Positions 33,709 through 46,000 of a stretch of DNA of 64,000 nucleotides are shown here, piece after piece. The notes under the pieces are model-generated. The model was given only the letters and a program-made list of their open reading frames with translations. It did not search any database and had not been told where the DNA came from. The first letter of the stretch is position 1. Every line of letters starts with the position of its first letter. Made by a program: the position numbers and the translations under genes. This DNA comes from Opisthorchis felineus (Eukaryota > Platyhelminthes > Trematoda > Opisthorchiida > Opisthorchiidae), in contig SJOL01003000.1 of NCBI GenBank assembly GCA_004794785.1, positions 75,751-139,750 of the forward strand, read 5' to 3'.

Positions 33709-36146
33709 CTAGACGCTGTCTGATAGTGGGTTTGCTTCAATACTGTCACGGTCTAGTAAACTCGATGATTCGGAACAAACCAGTCTATTTGCTTCCCAGT
33801 TTTCGTTGATCCGGCCGGCAGAGCTCGTCCACCAGAAATATGCATCAAACGGCCGAAAGTGTCGACCTACTACTCTGTCCTGTGATAATAACTCACCGTT
33901 CACACGTTAGAGCACCAGCCACCTACGGTAAACATCACAATAAGTCTGGACAAACCAGTTCGTCCAACCTAACCAGCATCATTCTCTTGAATGTTGTTTG
34001 CTCGCATGCAGGATAAACCCAATTAGCAGTTTTGCGATAAATGAGTAGGCCTTGAATCAGGAATAAATCTGTAACGTATCTCAGCATCTCAAAGCTGAAC
34101 CCGAGTGAAACACAAGGCTCTCCCGGTGGGTGAAAACGAACATTGGTTCAGCATGGTTTACCTCAAGGTCTTGGAAATAGTCATCCACTATAAGTTCCAT
34201 TAAGCCTTTTGGTTGGTCATCCACAGATTCCTCAAACACGCAAAGAACGCACGCGGTATAATGTAGGACAGAAATTACCCGATACACTGAGGTTAGCATA
34301 CTGGTGAAATAACTGTTATACTTCAGCTCAGTCCTCGGTCTGGTTCTCCCGGGTTAGCGTTTCCAGCAGAACAATCACCAAAGGTGCACTGAGTGTATTG
34401 AACGCCCGGAACAATTGAAAACTGCGTTCAGCGTTTCATATTTAAATTGTATGTAACAGTAATATTCGGAAAATTTGGACGCAGCGCTGGTAACCAGTTC
34501 ACACTGGAATACTGTTGGCCGTTTGGTTGTCTTTGTATCAATTGGATTTAGCCTTGACGCTGGACCGGCCAGAGGCCCGACCTCTTGACTGATCATATGG
34601 GAGTCAGACTTATTGGTCACTGTAGCATCTGGGAAGAACAAAGCTGTCTGGGTGCAAGGTCCCGCCTAACAAATGGTAAATCACCGCGTTTATTGTATGC
34701 AGACAGGATGCAATAGTCGGAGGATTGAATCTCACCTCACAGTCATGTGCCGATGGATTGGGTGGTCTCACGATCTAAAGGGAATGAAACAGCTTGCATC
34801 GAGCTGCATTTATCAGAAAGACGAAAGCTACTTGAAGACCACCACGAAGCCGGAGTTACCAGCATGTTCAAGCAAGTATTGTTTGCAACGAAATTTTATG
34901 AAACCGATTAAAACGCGTGCATGCTCCAGTGGAGTTTTTGGACAGAATAAACTCTACTTCATCGGTACCATTCAAAGGGTAATCACAGTTGCCTGAAATG
35001 TGCGTATCCTTTAGATTATTTTAGCTAAAAAGTTGTAGCACTGGTGCAACCATCGTTTCCATATCTCTCCAGTCAAACAAGCCTTCCTGGTGCTGATTTC
35101 AGCTACAGAATAATTTCCTTAGGCTGAGCATTTAACTGGGTTTAAACGACTAGAAGAGGTAGTCCTTTGTCACGCTGAAGAAACATAACCCGTTCTGAAT
35201 TCTCATTCCGTCTGCATATTCAATTTTTAGAGAGGGAGCAAACTTTTTTAATCTCAGTTGATGCTACTTAAAATGCATTTCGAGAAAATTGCAGAAATAC
35301 GTGCTTTACAGGTGCTGATCACTATAAAAGAAAAATCAGCTCATGCGTTTTTAGAGTTGTGAAACTGTCCGGAGGCCAGCCAGCCCTAGTGAGCGAACAG
35401 CACATCAATTGGACGGATGTGCCACGTACGGGCTACGGACGAAACGAAGTCGTGCCCTGATTGGTCAGAATGCCAGCCAATATGTATCGAGCATCTTTAG
35501 CTAGACGCTCCTTTCCCCCTCACGGAGATTCTAGCACGACCTTGTGGAACATTCTGTGATTACCCTATAAATACAGTTGTAATAATCATCCTTCTTCTCC
35601 ATAAAGGGCTGTGTGAAGCTATCGTGGCTTTTATATACCATAGTGGGCGGAGCAGGAAGCCAAGGACCGATACAGAGTTGCACGACTGTTCAGTAAGGTA
35701 CAACAGAAACCAACCGTTACCTGTCCCCAAAAATGTTACCCAACTCATTCGTTGTCAGCAGCGGCGACTGGAGACCCAGGTACCTGAAAGGTTCTGCGAC
35801 ACCATTGTTTCCCGACACTACCCTAACCCGTTAATGGGAGGAGCAATATCTCAAGTGGTCTTATCGACTGAGCCGATCAATAGGCAAATCTTTGACGGAG
35901 GGAACATCTCCCTTCTCATTCCGCAATCGATGACCTGATCCACCGCATGACGAAGTTACCGCCACATAAGTCATTTTCATCTGGTGATTCGGCTCGCAAA
36001 TACTTTGAAGTGTTCTTAGCGTTCACTACGACAACTAGACCATTCATTTTTGAGTTTGCCTTGCAAGGTAGATAATACCATTCATTACAGTACACACAAT
36101 CTAAGTGACCACCCGTTTGTACGGTAAGTTCATTTAGTAAGCTCAT
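33709..36146 (-). CDS. Four-exon gene, unknown protein (about 248 aa)
   Basis: Exons 36146-35960, 34628-34379, 34300-34162 and 33879-33709 join in phase (1, 2, 0). The ATG at 36146 has an in-frame TAA five codons upstream; the last exon ends in TAG. Splice sites are good: donors GTAACT, GTGATT, GTAAAC; acceptors gctttgttcttcccag, gttatttcaccag, gttattatcacag. Motifs: MSLLNELTVQTGGHLDCVYC, VFQCELVTSAASKFSEYYCY, MLTSVYRVISVLHYTACVLC, LMELIVDDYFQDLED and HFRPFDAYFWWTSS. No signal peptide or transmembrane helix is evident. Gene order places it 0.8 kb downstream of NDUFA10 on the same strand. No family recognised. Confidence 0.65.
35560..35800 (-). promoter_or_regulatory. LTR-like TATA promoter inside an intron
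   Basis: On the minus strand a perfect TATATAAAAG (plus 35628-35637) sits in GC-balanced sequence of the kind found in gypsy-type LTRs in flukes, with CTCCGCCCACTATGG just upstream. It lies in intron 1 of the gene at 33709-36146, in the same orientation. LTR ends were not identified. Confidence 0.35.
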
Positions 36147-36877
36147 TGGCTGGAACCATTAATGCGCATCGTAGATACCCAAGCGGCCTAAACTTGGCAT
36201 CAGGGAACCCCGGTTCACCATAGCTGAGCAGAAATCAATTACTATGTCAAATGGTTTACACGTTTCCTGATTTCGAAAAAAGGGTGGTCCCTGGAGGCTA
36301 AAGTTGCCGAAATCTCCAGATCCATTTTTGGGAATGGTATCTTGGCTATCGATCTAAGGATAAATTTGGCGCTACTGGGACAAAACGGTCCTTTTGTGGA
36401 GTGGAAGGCCGCGATCGCAATCTTCGGATTTTATGCGAATGAAGGATGACACATTTAAAGTGGTTTGTACCTAGCTTGGAGAATCTAAAGAAATGTCCTT
36501 GGCAAGTTACGCACTTCAGTATATGTATATTAAAGTGCACTCCTGGGATGGCTGAATCTAACCGGGTAGTCGTGTGCTGTTCGTTGGACAGTCTTCCAGA
36601 CTGTCGAAAGCGAGTTAAATAAAAGCATTAAGGTACGAAGGATCTTTGGCCTGTAAAGTTGATCCCTCGTAAGATTGCTAAACAATGAATGTTGAAGACA
36701 CCGACCCTAAGACAACTGGGCCGTCCAAAGGAGTGTCTGCTTACTGGCTATTCTGCACCAGCTATCGAAAACACAAATATACATCCCACTACTAACAAAT
36801 TGAATAGTAGATACGAAGCGATAGAAAACAACGGCTGGCCAAACGCCATTTAGGGAAACAGCACAGACTGACAGGCA

Positions 36878-36883
36878 TTTATT
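36878..36883 (-). promoter_or_regulatory. Poly(A) signal of NDUFA10
   Basis: AATAAA on the minus strand, 51 bases beyond the TAG at 36934-36936. Confidence 0.6.
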
Positions 36884-36933
36884 GCGGATGATTGTGAAAG
36901 GCAGGAACTAAAGGTGAAAGTAGCTGTATGACT

Positions 36934-37062
36934 CTAAAACCATAAGAACCGTCTTGGTAGGTCCTGTGCGAAGTTGCCTTTGACTAAGAACGGGTTGAAC
37001 ATGATGTTGAGCAAATTGTTGTATCGGGTGTTGAACGACGGAGGATATTTGGTTCGAGGATC
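36934..37062 (-). CDS. NDUFA10: NDUFA10 exon 7 (terminal)
   Basis: Starts after a superb acceptor (attttgttctcttccag), phase 0. [16 protein letters not shown] aligns with the conserved KYSPGYNTE end of the family; about 25 further residues extend beyond the usual terminus before TAG. Confidence 0.75.
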   Translation of the reverse strand, partial: DPRTKYPPSFNTRYNNLLNIMFNPFLVKGNFAQDLPRRFLWF

Positions 37063-40000
37063 CTGGAAGAGAACAAAATAAACAGGATAGTTATTTAAGG
37101 CTCCTTTGAATCACCCATTCACAACAATGCTATAAGCAAATAGGCCACAAATACCCTCTCTCCTGTTTGTGACACAGGATCTCCACATTAGGAGAAACTG
37201 ACTGCAGTCGATGCCAGTCCTATTCCATGAACCTGCACGCAGTATACGGAGCCTCTTGAAACGTTCCAGAGTTACCTATAAGCACAGTGGTTTAGGAGAT
37301 TGTCCAGTAGAAGCACTTGCACGTGACTCACATGGCACCAGCAGTCATGCCTCAGGAGCCAGACCAGTTCTATTAGACAGACTACGATTAGTTCATACAT
37401 GGCATAGAAAGAACTTGTCAGAATCTTCTTCCATTAACCTCATCAACTTCGCCAGATGAAAAATATAAGTTCACGTGTTAGTCTTCCCGGCATACTAACA
37501 GCATTTGTGAAATCTTCCCCTCCTATTCTTTCCATAGCTTTTCCAAAATGAACACGCGTTTAGACAACGCTCATGTATGATCCAGTGTGTTACAGGTGTC
37601 CAATGCTTGATTGACTCTTGACAAGTCACTGCTTTTCCAAAGCAGTGAATTTTCAATGGTACATGATACAATTTTTGCTGCGTGCTTTGTGCTGTTCAAC
37701 GGAAAATATATAGCAATATGAAGTAAGGACAGGTCCTTCTACTTGTCTAACGAAAATACAAGCCTCAGAGTGGAGATAACGAGCTGCATAGTTCGGGTAA
37801 CGGCGTAACGGGGTGGGACCAGTAAGTCTGTGCACAGGTATGACAAATTCTGTGAGCAAAGACAGATTCAGTCAACATGAGCTTGGTGCTGCCTTGTACT
37901 GAAACAGATGACTTGGCTGTGTAGCAGTGCAAACATTTCCCCTATTCCTAGCTAGCCATTGGCCTCTTTTCGCAAGTGGGTAAGAATAAAAAAAGAGAGA
38001 TAAATAAGCTCTTGTGCCAACTGTTCTTGCTCAAAGCCGTGCCAAGATTGACGTGATCATCGAGGCGATCAGCTATGAAAACCTGATAAGTCCGACGTTC
38101 GAGGCCTGGGTCTGCAAGCTGTTTTCTGCCCATGTAGCTGGAACCAACACCAAGTCGGGGGCCTTCCTACCGACTGCCACTCTTGGACACCCGAAACAGC
38201 TAAAAAGCAGACTCATCATTGGACAGGATAAAGGTGAAACACTGAGGTAGTTACTGAAAACTAGTTTATCTGACTCTCCAGAGAGGTAGCTTCTGTTCGG
38301 GGTGGTCTAATCTATTTTGTGCTTGCAAGCGGTTGTTGGATGATATGAAACCTTCTCACCCGTCTCTACCCACAGAGTCAGCCGGGAGACGTACTAAGCT
38401 TAGCATACCAGAGCTTGTTTTGAATGCGAACCAAGCATCAGCTGTTGGGCAAGTAGAGTCGCACCTCTGGAGAGATCACACAGAATGACCTGGTCTATTT
38501 TGATGCTTCAACAGACTAAAATAAACTAGTTTGTTCTGAGACTGGTTAGTCCGGAAACGGATAATTGTGTTCCGACTTAGAGGAGGTTTGAAATTCGAAT
38601 AACCTTAGCAGACTGGATGGAACATGATGCGTTTGAACTGCAAGAAACTAGCGCTTGTTAGTTGCATGAATTACGGCGCTACAGACCCATAACCCTCTGA
38701 GTAGCAGGTAAGTCCGGATACCCCCTAGGTGGCGAATCTACCAATCACAGTTGGATATGAATGTAGGGGTCACTGATGAGTCTATCCAGAGCGAGCATTC
38801 TACGAGCATTCTACAGTAATCCCCTCCCGAATAGAGGCCACACTCCTGGACAGTCTAAAACATTTTCATAAAGGAAACTAATCACAAGGTTGCTGAAGAC
38901 TCTTCGACAGCCCACGACCGGTTTCGCCCTTCTTGGGGCTCATCAGGTAGGCGCAGTCCCCGAGTTTCCGTGAACCTTACATTCTACTTGAACCATTGTT
39001 CCTCGGCAATCAAAACATCGGATGCTCCAGTTACGATGACGGCCTTTTTTGAGGGATCACACAATGGCTCTAATCACTAACCCAACACTATTATGGAAGG
39101 AGATAGCTGAGTGGTTAAGGAGCGAACTTACTAACCGGAAGGTCCGTGGTTCGAACCTAACCTCTGCATCTCGACTGCTCCTGCCTAGGCTTGGGTAACC
39201 TGGCAGTATCTCAGTCCTCGTGCTTCCTTCGGGTGGTATGACAGCTAAGCAACGAAAGGATGTTACAGCTGAACGATTATTTTTTATTATTATGGAAAGA
39301 TTCCTCTTAAGGGAGAACCTTCCTAGAGGAAAATCCTAAGGCGAGAAGGAAATTTTCTTAATGAATTCCCTTCAAAGAGAGCCCCTTGAATGAGAGGAAG
39401 TTTCACCAGAAATCGGCTCACGCGGCTGGTGTGTACTATGAATTGTTTTGATCACCAAAACATGACCAAATATCGTCCAAGTAAACCCTAAACATCTCGT
39501 TCGTCAGCCTACCAGAGGGAGCATAACGACTCCATGGGCTGCACGCAACAGAACTTAGTAGTGAATTAAAACACATTCGTACCGACTTCTTTTTTATCGG
39601 ACTTAACCAACCAAGAACCGGTCGGCAGTGAGCTGAGGGGGCTGAGCTGCAGGGCTGAGCAGCAAACTGATAATACACTGTTCTTAGAGAAAAAGGATTC
39701 GTACTAAACTTCCATTTCACGTTAGAATACTCTACTGATAGGGTTGCTGAAAACTGTGCGGCAACCCACTAACGATTTCGTTCTTCTTGAGGGCTCATCA
39801 GGTGGGCGCATTCCAAATTCCCGTCAACCTTGTGTTATAATTGAACACCGAATTGTACACAACTGGCGAAATACAGTCAGTTGCAAATTGAATTGATGAT
39901 TACAGGAGACCAAAATGAATCCCAGCTGAATCTCTCATTTATGAGGAGATCGTTTAAGTGTCGTACGTTGTATGTTCTTAGAAATTCATCAGTCCCATTA

Positions 40001-43000
40001 AAAGAGGTTGATAAAATTAAGAAATGATCCAATAATGACGCAGACCGTCCTGGATAAATTGATGAGTGTTGTAAACATATCCACAGCCGGGATCCCCTTT
40101 AGGAAGAGTTCTCCATGTGAGATTATTTTTGTCGGTCCGGTGGACAGTGTTCATTGAGGGAAATCCCTGTACAAGTTTCAATTTAAGGGTCCAGTTAAAA
40201 ACAAGTCTAATTAAAACATCACTTATATACGAGTTCAGATACTACAACCTTATGAAGTAACGATCAAAAATGCTTACCATATAAAGCAGGCGAACTTGAT
40301 GTTCACGTGCATCGTAGCTGTAAAGGCATTCGTACATGTCTTGTGGGGGGTTAACTTTCTTGAATTGCATGGAGAAACTACGTCCGGCATCGGAGAACCT
40401 GAATTTTTAGATGGAGAAAGAGAGAGGGAGGGTTGAGGGTAGCGTGAAGGGGTAATTATCTCCTCCCCTCTATAGACTAATATGGTGACTTCATTTACCA
40501 GATGTCTCGTGAAGTAGTACCCTCCGCCGCTAGCCACGATTTACTGACCGAACTCAAGAGAAAATGGCATGATACACAAATGGGTTCTTTGGATATGACC
40601 TAATCGAAACAAGGTGCTCCTCTTATCGTCAAATTCACCAATTGCAGCGCACATATCCGAAATTGGAAACAAACACACCTGACGCCTTGGAACATTGTAC
40701 AATGAAGATCGTTCATACAAGCACTAACCAAACAAGAAACACTTCCCGATACCTTCGTATTCATGATCCGTCAGCAGCGTTGTGACCTCATCAGTCTCCA
40801 TTTTACGATCCGCCGATAAAGAAGTGTCAGTCGAGTGCACGTTTTTGTCCTTGTTGCCCTTGTCTTACTGCTGGACGATACTCGACTTGTTCCGTGGTAC
40901 CAAGACGAAACTCACCAAATTCTGAGCGCGTAGCATTTGGCTAGGAATGGCGCAAGTCACACGCCTTGTTTTAACAACTGCGGGTGCGCCGAGCTAAGTG
41001 TTCGCATGAATAGGCCGTTCCCCATTGAGTCACGGGTATGCTGTCAACCGTACACAAAAGCACAATCTTCAGATGACGTCAGCCGACTAAATTAGGATGT
41101 CACCCCACGCAATCACGCCACTGGAACATAGTGTTAAATTACAAGGAGTGAAGCCATTTGTCCCAACAAGCACGATCAACCACGTGAGTCCAAATCAGTC
41201 AGTTCAGCTTTGGGCAATCGACCGATCTGATGAAAAGATGAAATAAGGATATCGGCACCGGAACATCACCCCTGCCGATCCACTTAGCTAAACGGCGCAT
41301 TCCAAGGTCAGGCCACAAGCCCCAACAAAATAGGTGCAAATCGCATAGATGGGACTGACCAATCGCTGAATTGAGAAATTCCATGCATTTCCATCACGAA
41401 ACCGCAAACGACAGCGCAAACGAACTGAGGTAACTAATGAAAGGACGTGTAGAAAATTGAATTGTAGTTAGCCAAATGCAGAAGCTGTAGAAGACGGTCC
41501 TCATCGATTGCATCCTCAGAGATGAAACACTTCATCGAGGAGACAGTTTGGAATTCTTCGTGGGGGAGGAGAATATTGCAAGAAACAAGCCGTCGTAGGA
41601 TATGGATCGGGCTGCGAAAGCAACAATCAATAAACAAAAGCTCCATTCTGGAGAGATTACAGCTCTGGGAAGACTCGTAAACATCCTCCAAGGAAAGACT
41701 ATTTTTGGTTACCCTCTCCAAGGAAGAGGCGATCACTGCAGTTTTTAGGCAACGCAGGTGTTACAACAGGATTGCAAATGGAACTGAAACTTATGAAACA
41801 GGCCCTGGTAACACGTCAGTCAAAGGCTGAAAGAATGAACAGCGTGCAACGTAATACGTAGAGTGTAAGAAGCAAGGACAAGAAAACAGGTATCCGAGTA
41901 TGACGAAAAGATGACAGAGAGGAGGAACTGACTTGGCACGAGCATTGATTTTGGCACGGTCGTTGAAGAGTCCCATTCGCCATTCGAGGAATTTGTAGTC
42001 ATCTCGAAGGAGATGAGCACCACTGAAATTCATCTCAGTTATTTTTTGAGCGATCTAGATGAAGAAAAATTCAATGGTGAGTGCTGTAAACAGATGCATG
42101 CTTTTCAGATGACAGGTGGTTCGAACTTCGGGTTATTCGATAGAACAGCGCATCTCAGGCACACTACAAAGGAAACTGCAGGTAAGTCGTCCTGGCACGG
42201 TAAATAGATTGTTAAAGTTTGGGAGCAGTATAAAGCTGGAAAAAATTATAAAGATGGACATATGCAGACATTCGGTTCGGAAGGACGTTGGTATTTGCAA
42301 CACCTACTACTCATTTAGACCTCTAGTGCGGGAGAGAATCGATAGACGCGATAACGTAACGTCTCTAAGTCAACGACGCGACGAAGATTGCATTACGTGG
42401 ACGTCTGTATTAAGTTGGTATCCATTCCAACGCTTATTTACACATACGTCCGACTCCGTTTCCAAGTATGAAATAAGACTATTGGAAGTTCGGAGATTAG
42501 GCTCGACAAAGGAGAAAACCGGTAGTTTGTGTTATATTAAGGCAAAGAGAACCCTATTATAACGAAGCCGAAGAGAAACGGGGATAATTTTGTTGTGATG
42601 GGAACCTGTAACTTTGTTAATGCAAAAGACGCCCCCATCAGTCTCATGTACAATAATCAAACTATGGACTCTCCTTGGAGTGTTTGATAAGCATATAGCT
42701 TAACGTCGGTGATAGTTCCACGCAGTATGTACACTTGTCAGTTAAACAAACTTGCTGATAGTAATACACTACTCTTAAGGTTGCCGAAAACCCTTCGACA
42801 GTCCACGACCGGTTTCGCTCTTCTTGTGGGACGCGTTCCCCGAGTTTCCGTCAACCTTATGTTCTGCTTGAACCCAAGAAAAAAATCTGACTAATCCACT
42901 CATTTGCATACCAATTTGGTTTTGGCGGGCGACTCATCTGGAACCCAGCTGAATCTCTCGTTTATAATGTTCCTAATCAACTGAGTGTGCTGCACCAGGC

Positions 43001-46000
43001 CGCCTAATGTTTTGGTTGATACGAAAATTCTTTAGGAACTGGATTGGCATCAAAGGATCTAGTACCTATGCATTCATAAAATTCGTAGCAACTTCTGACC
43101 AATCGACGCAACAGTATCACCATTGCTCAAATCGAATATTAAGTTTACAGATTCACGAGTCTCAGTGAATATGAGAGCCGAACAAACAATGCACAAACAA
43201 CAAGTGTGCAAATTCTTGGGACATGATCTGCAAGTCGACTGTGAGAGGTTCGAAAGGGGGTCGAATTCCAGTCGGACAAACGCATGTTCGAAAACTGATT
43301 CACATGAGCTCCCTCGCCGGGGCCACTAATGACGCTCACCTTCTACAGGGACCGAAGGACAATATAGGTTAGGATCCGATGAAGAAAGTGTTCTTGTACA
43401 ACTTATAATTACAGAAGCAATGGCTGAAAAACATACTTAGTGGATAACTATGATTTTTAGCACTGAAAGATGACGGCATTGATCGTCAGCCATCAACTGA
43501 TTGAGTGGAGCTCAGTAACGGGTTAAGTGAAGCGGCAAAGTGAATATAAAACACCGTGAAGGACTGTTTACTTATGGGGATGAACACCATAACGAGCACT
43601 TCTCGACTGATTCTTGAAGGATATCTTCTCATAAGGAGGATTGTGTGCTTGATTCATGTAAAATGTGGAATATTGCAGGCTAGAATGATAAAAGCGATAT
43701 CCCAAACAACTTACGCAGGTTCGGCGCAGTAAAGCATGCGGAAAAATTCAAAGCAAGGGAAAACTCACAATCTTGATATCATTTTCATCATACACGTCCA
43801 TAGTGCTTCCGTCTATCGTCATAATTTCGGAGTAACGGCTCATTCGAGCAAGGTAGCTATTCTCCAACATTTGTGTATATGTATCTAAAAACTTGTCCGT
43901 CAAGTTGATACCATTCATCTCCCAAGGCTAGACAAAAAACAAAGCGGACGTTTCTCAGTGAGGTAAAACGCTCAAAAGAGGTGATGGATTACATCTAGAG
44001 ACGAAGCAGCCAGTGGTATATGTTCACTGGTACCTCCCAAGAACAAACCATCGAAGATGAGACGCTTCAAAGAAGCCAATCAATCGATCTGGTTTCAACC
44101 TTCCGGAAGATGGGACGCTTCCTAGGAGCAGAGAAGTGAGTGGTCTACTCACTAAAACAAATAATCCAGCTGATTTAATGAAATTCAGGTAGATTTATAC
44201 TCTAAGACAGGTAAACGTAGCATTTCCGTCTCAGTTCACTAGCAAAAGTGCTATCCGGCAGAGCTGTCCTCTGGTCCTCTTTCCTCTAAACTTCATGACC
44301 GAAATGGGTACTTCCTGGCGAAGACTTCAGTAACTTAGTGTTGATCGCTCCTGTGAATCGAAGGCAATCAACGGTTATTTTTCTGCTTTTTTGGCCACTC
44401 ACGAGTAGCGTAACTTACGCCTGTTTCCCACAACGTCGTTTTACATCCCTACCGCTCGTCCTCCGGTTTCTTAGCTCCCACTTCGGTTTTGCTTACCCAA
44501 TAGTTATTTTGTCGCTTGTCCATCGGTTGCAATTTCGAGTGTCTGCTCCAGGGACCGAACTCGGATCGCAGACGAACGCGCTATCCACCACGCCCAAGCG
44601 CGCATTCCGATTTTAACACGTAGAAGGTGTTACTTTGTCGAGCTGTCAGCTAAAGACTGCAGACAGTTTCCCTTCCCATTTGATTCGGAAATAACTCTCG
44701 GACGTACTGAATCTCTTCTGCGCCGTTATCCCTGTATACTGCCTATTTACACTCTCTGACTGTTTTTATATCATTTGGTACTTACTCGTTATTGTTTCCA
44801 GAAAGTCTGACTGCCTCAGTGTTTCTTTTCCCGCTCCTACCGACTGCGCTATTGTTGATAGTACGTTCTGCTTAATCCGTGATGTTTATTAAACTATTTG
44901 TTCATAGCACCAGTTTTCAACACAGCATCTACTAACCCCATCCGTCTGTTCTGACTGTCCAGTACCCACTATATAACAAATGCGTTTAGTTCTGTAAGAT
45001 TCTAAGCCACCCGGATCTTACACTTAGAGTACGCAGGTGATATCATACTGTTTGAATTGCAATCCAGCAAAAGACAAAAACCATCAAGTAATTTGTCCAT
45101 CCAACTAGCCTTTTCGAGATGTTATTTGCAGCGTCAAAGTAAGAAACCCCATCCAATAATTGTTGCAAGCGAGCCACCGGAATAAGCTACTGAGTATACC
45201 TACGTGGGTAACTCTATCATCCCATTTGACAGTTTTGCCGAAGCAGCGGGCGCTAGAAGCACAATGGCTGGTTTAAATTCACCCAAACTTTTGACTTCGG
45301 TGTGACACCACCCAGCAGAAACCACCAGAACATTGCTCACCAATCTTCTACACCAGGGTATTGAACCCTCGCCCTCCGTCCGTCACCACTATCAGGAAAT
45401 TTAGCCCGGATATGACACGTATACACACACAACCAATCACGTTATGTTTACACATACACACACACACACACACTTCATCCCCGACCGAAAGCTGTCGCCT
45501 TGTCGTAGTGGTTGGGCTTGAGTGCTGGAGTAATCCTGCGGGATACACTGGCTGGAACTCAGTTCCCCAAGGTTCAATCACTCCAGAAAAGCCAACAGTG
45601 AGCAGCCTGACGAAGAACAGCGGGTCCCCGTACTGCGAGTCTGGAGGTAAAGCTGTACTGTCCTCGGCTATAGAATTTTGAAGGCAGTAATGCATCTCGT
45701 TCAGGCGGCCAACATCTGCAGATGTAAGGAAGTAGTGATGCTGCATTCCCCCGAGGAAGGATGGGTTAGAAAACGTCGGCCGTAAAAACCGCAAACTCCG
45801 ACCACTCAACGGTTGGCCGTGACCTCCGATGCATTATACAATACGGTCAAAACACTTTTAAAACCAAAGAGTCTGGTGCTGCTCAAAAGATAACTGCTGT
45901 GCGCAGCCGAATCAGGAGTGAAACATTGATGCCTTACTCTCTGTGTCCTCGGGCCAGGCGGGCCCCTCTGCAGCCAAGTCGGTCAGATTATTAAGTCGTT

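Noticed and set aside
42116..42562. Plus-strand 148-codon open frame
   Set aside because: It lies in and antisense to NDUFA10 intron 3 next to exon 4; no splice context or protein-like pattern.
43679..43681. Strong acceptor just downstream of NDUFA10 exon 3
   Set aside because: The phase-correct frame gives only 16 residues and a stop with no match to the family, whereas the exon at 42054 matches the next conserved segment.
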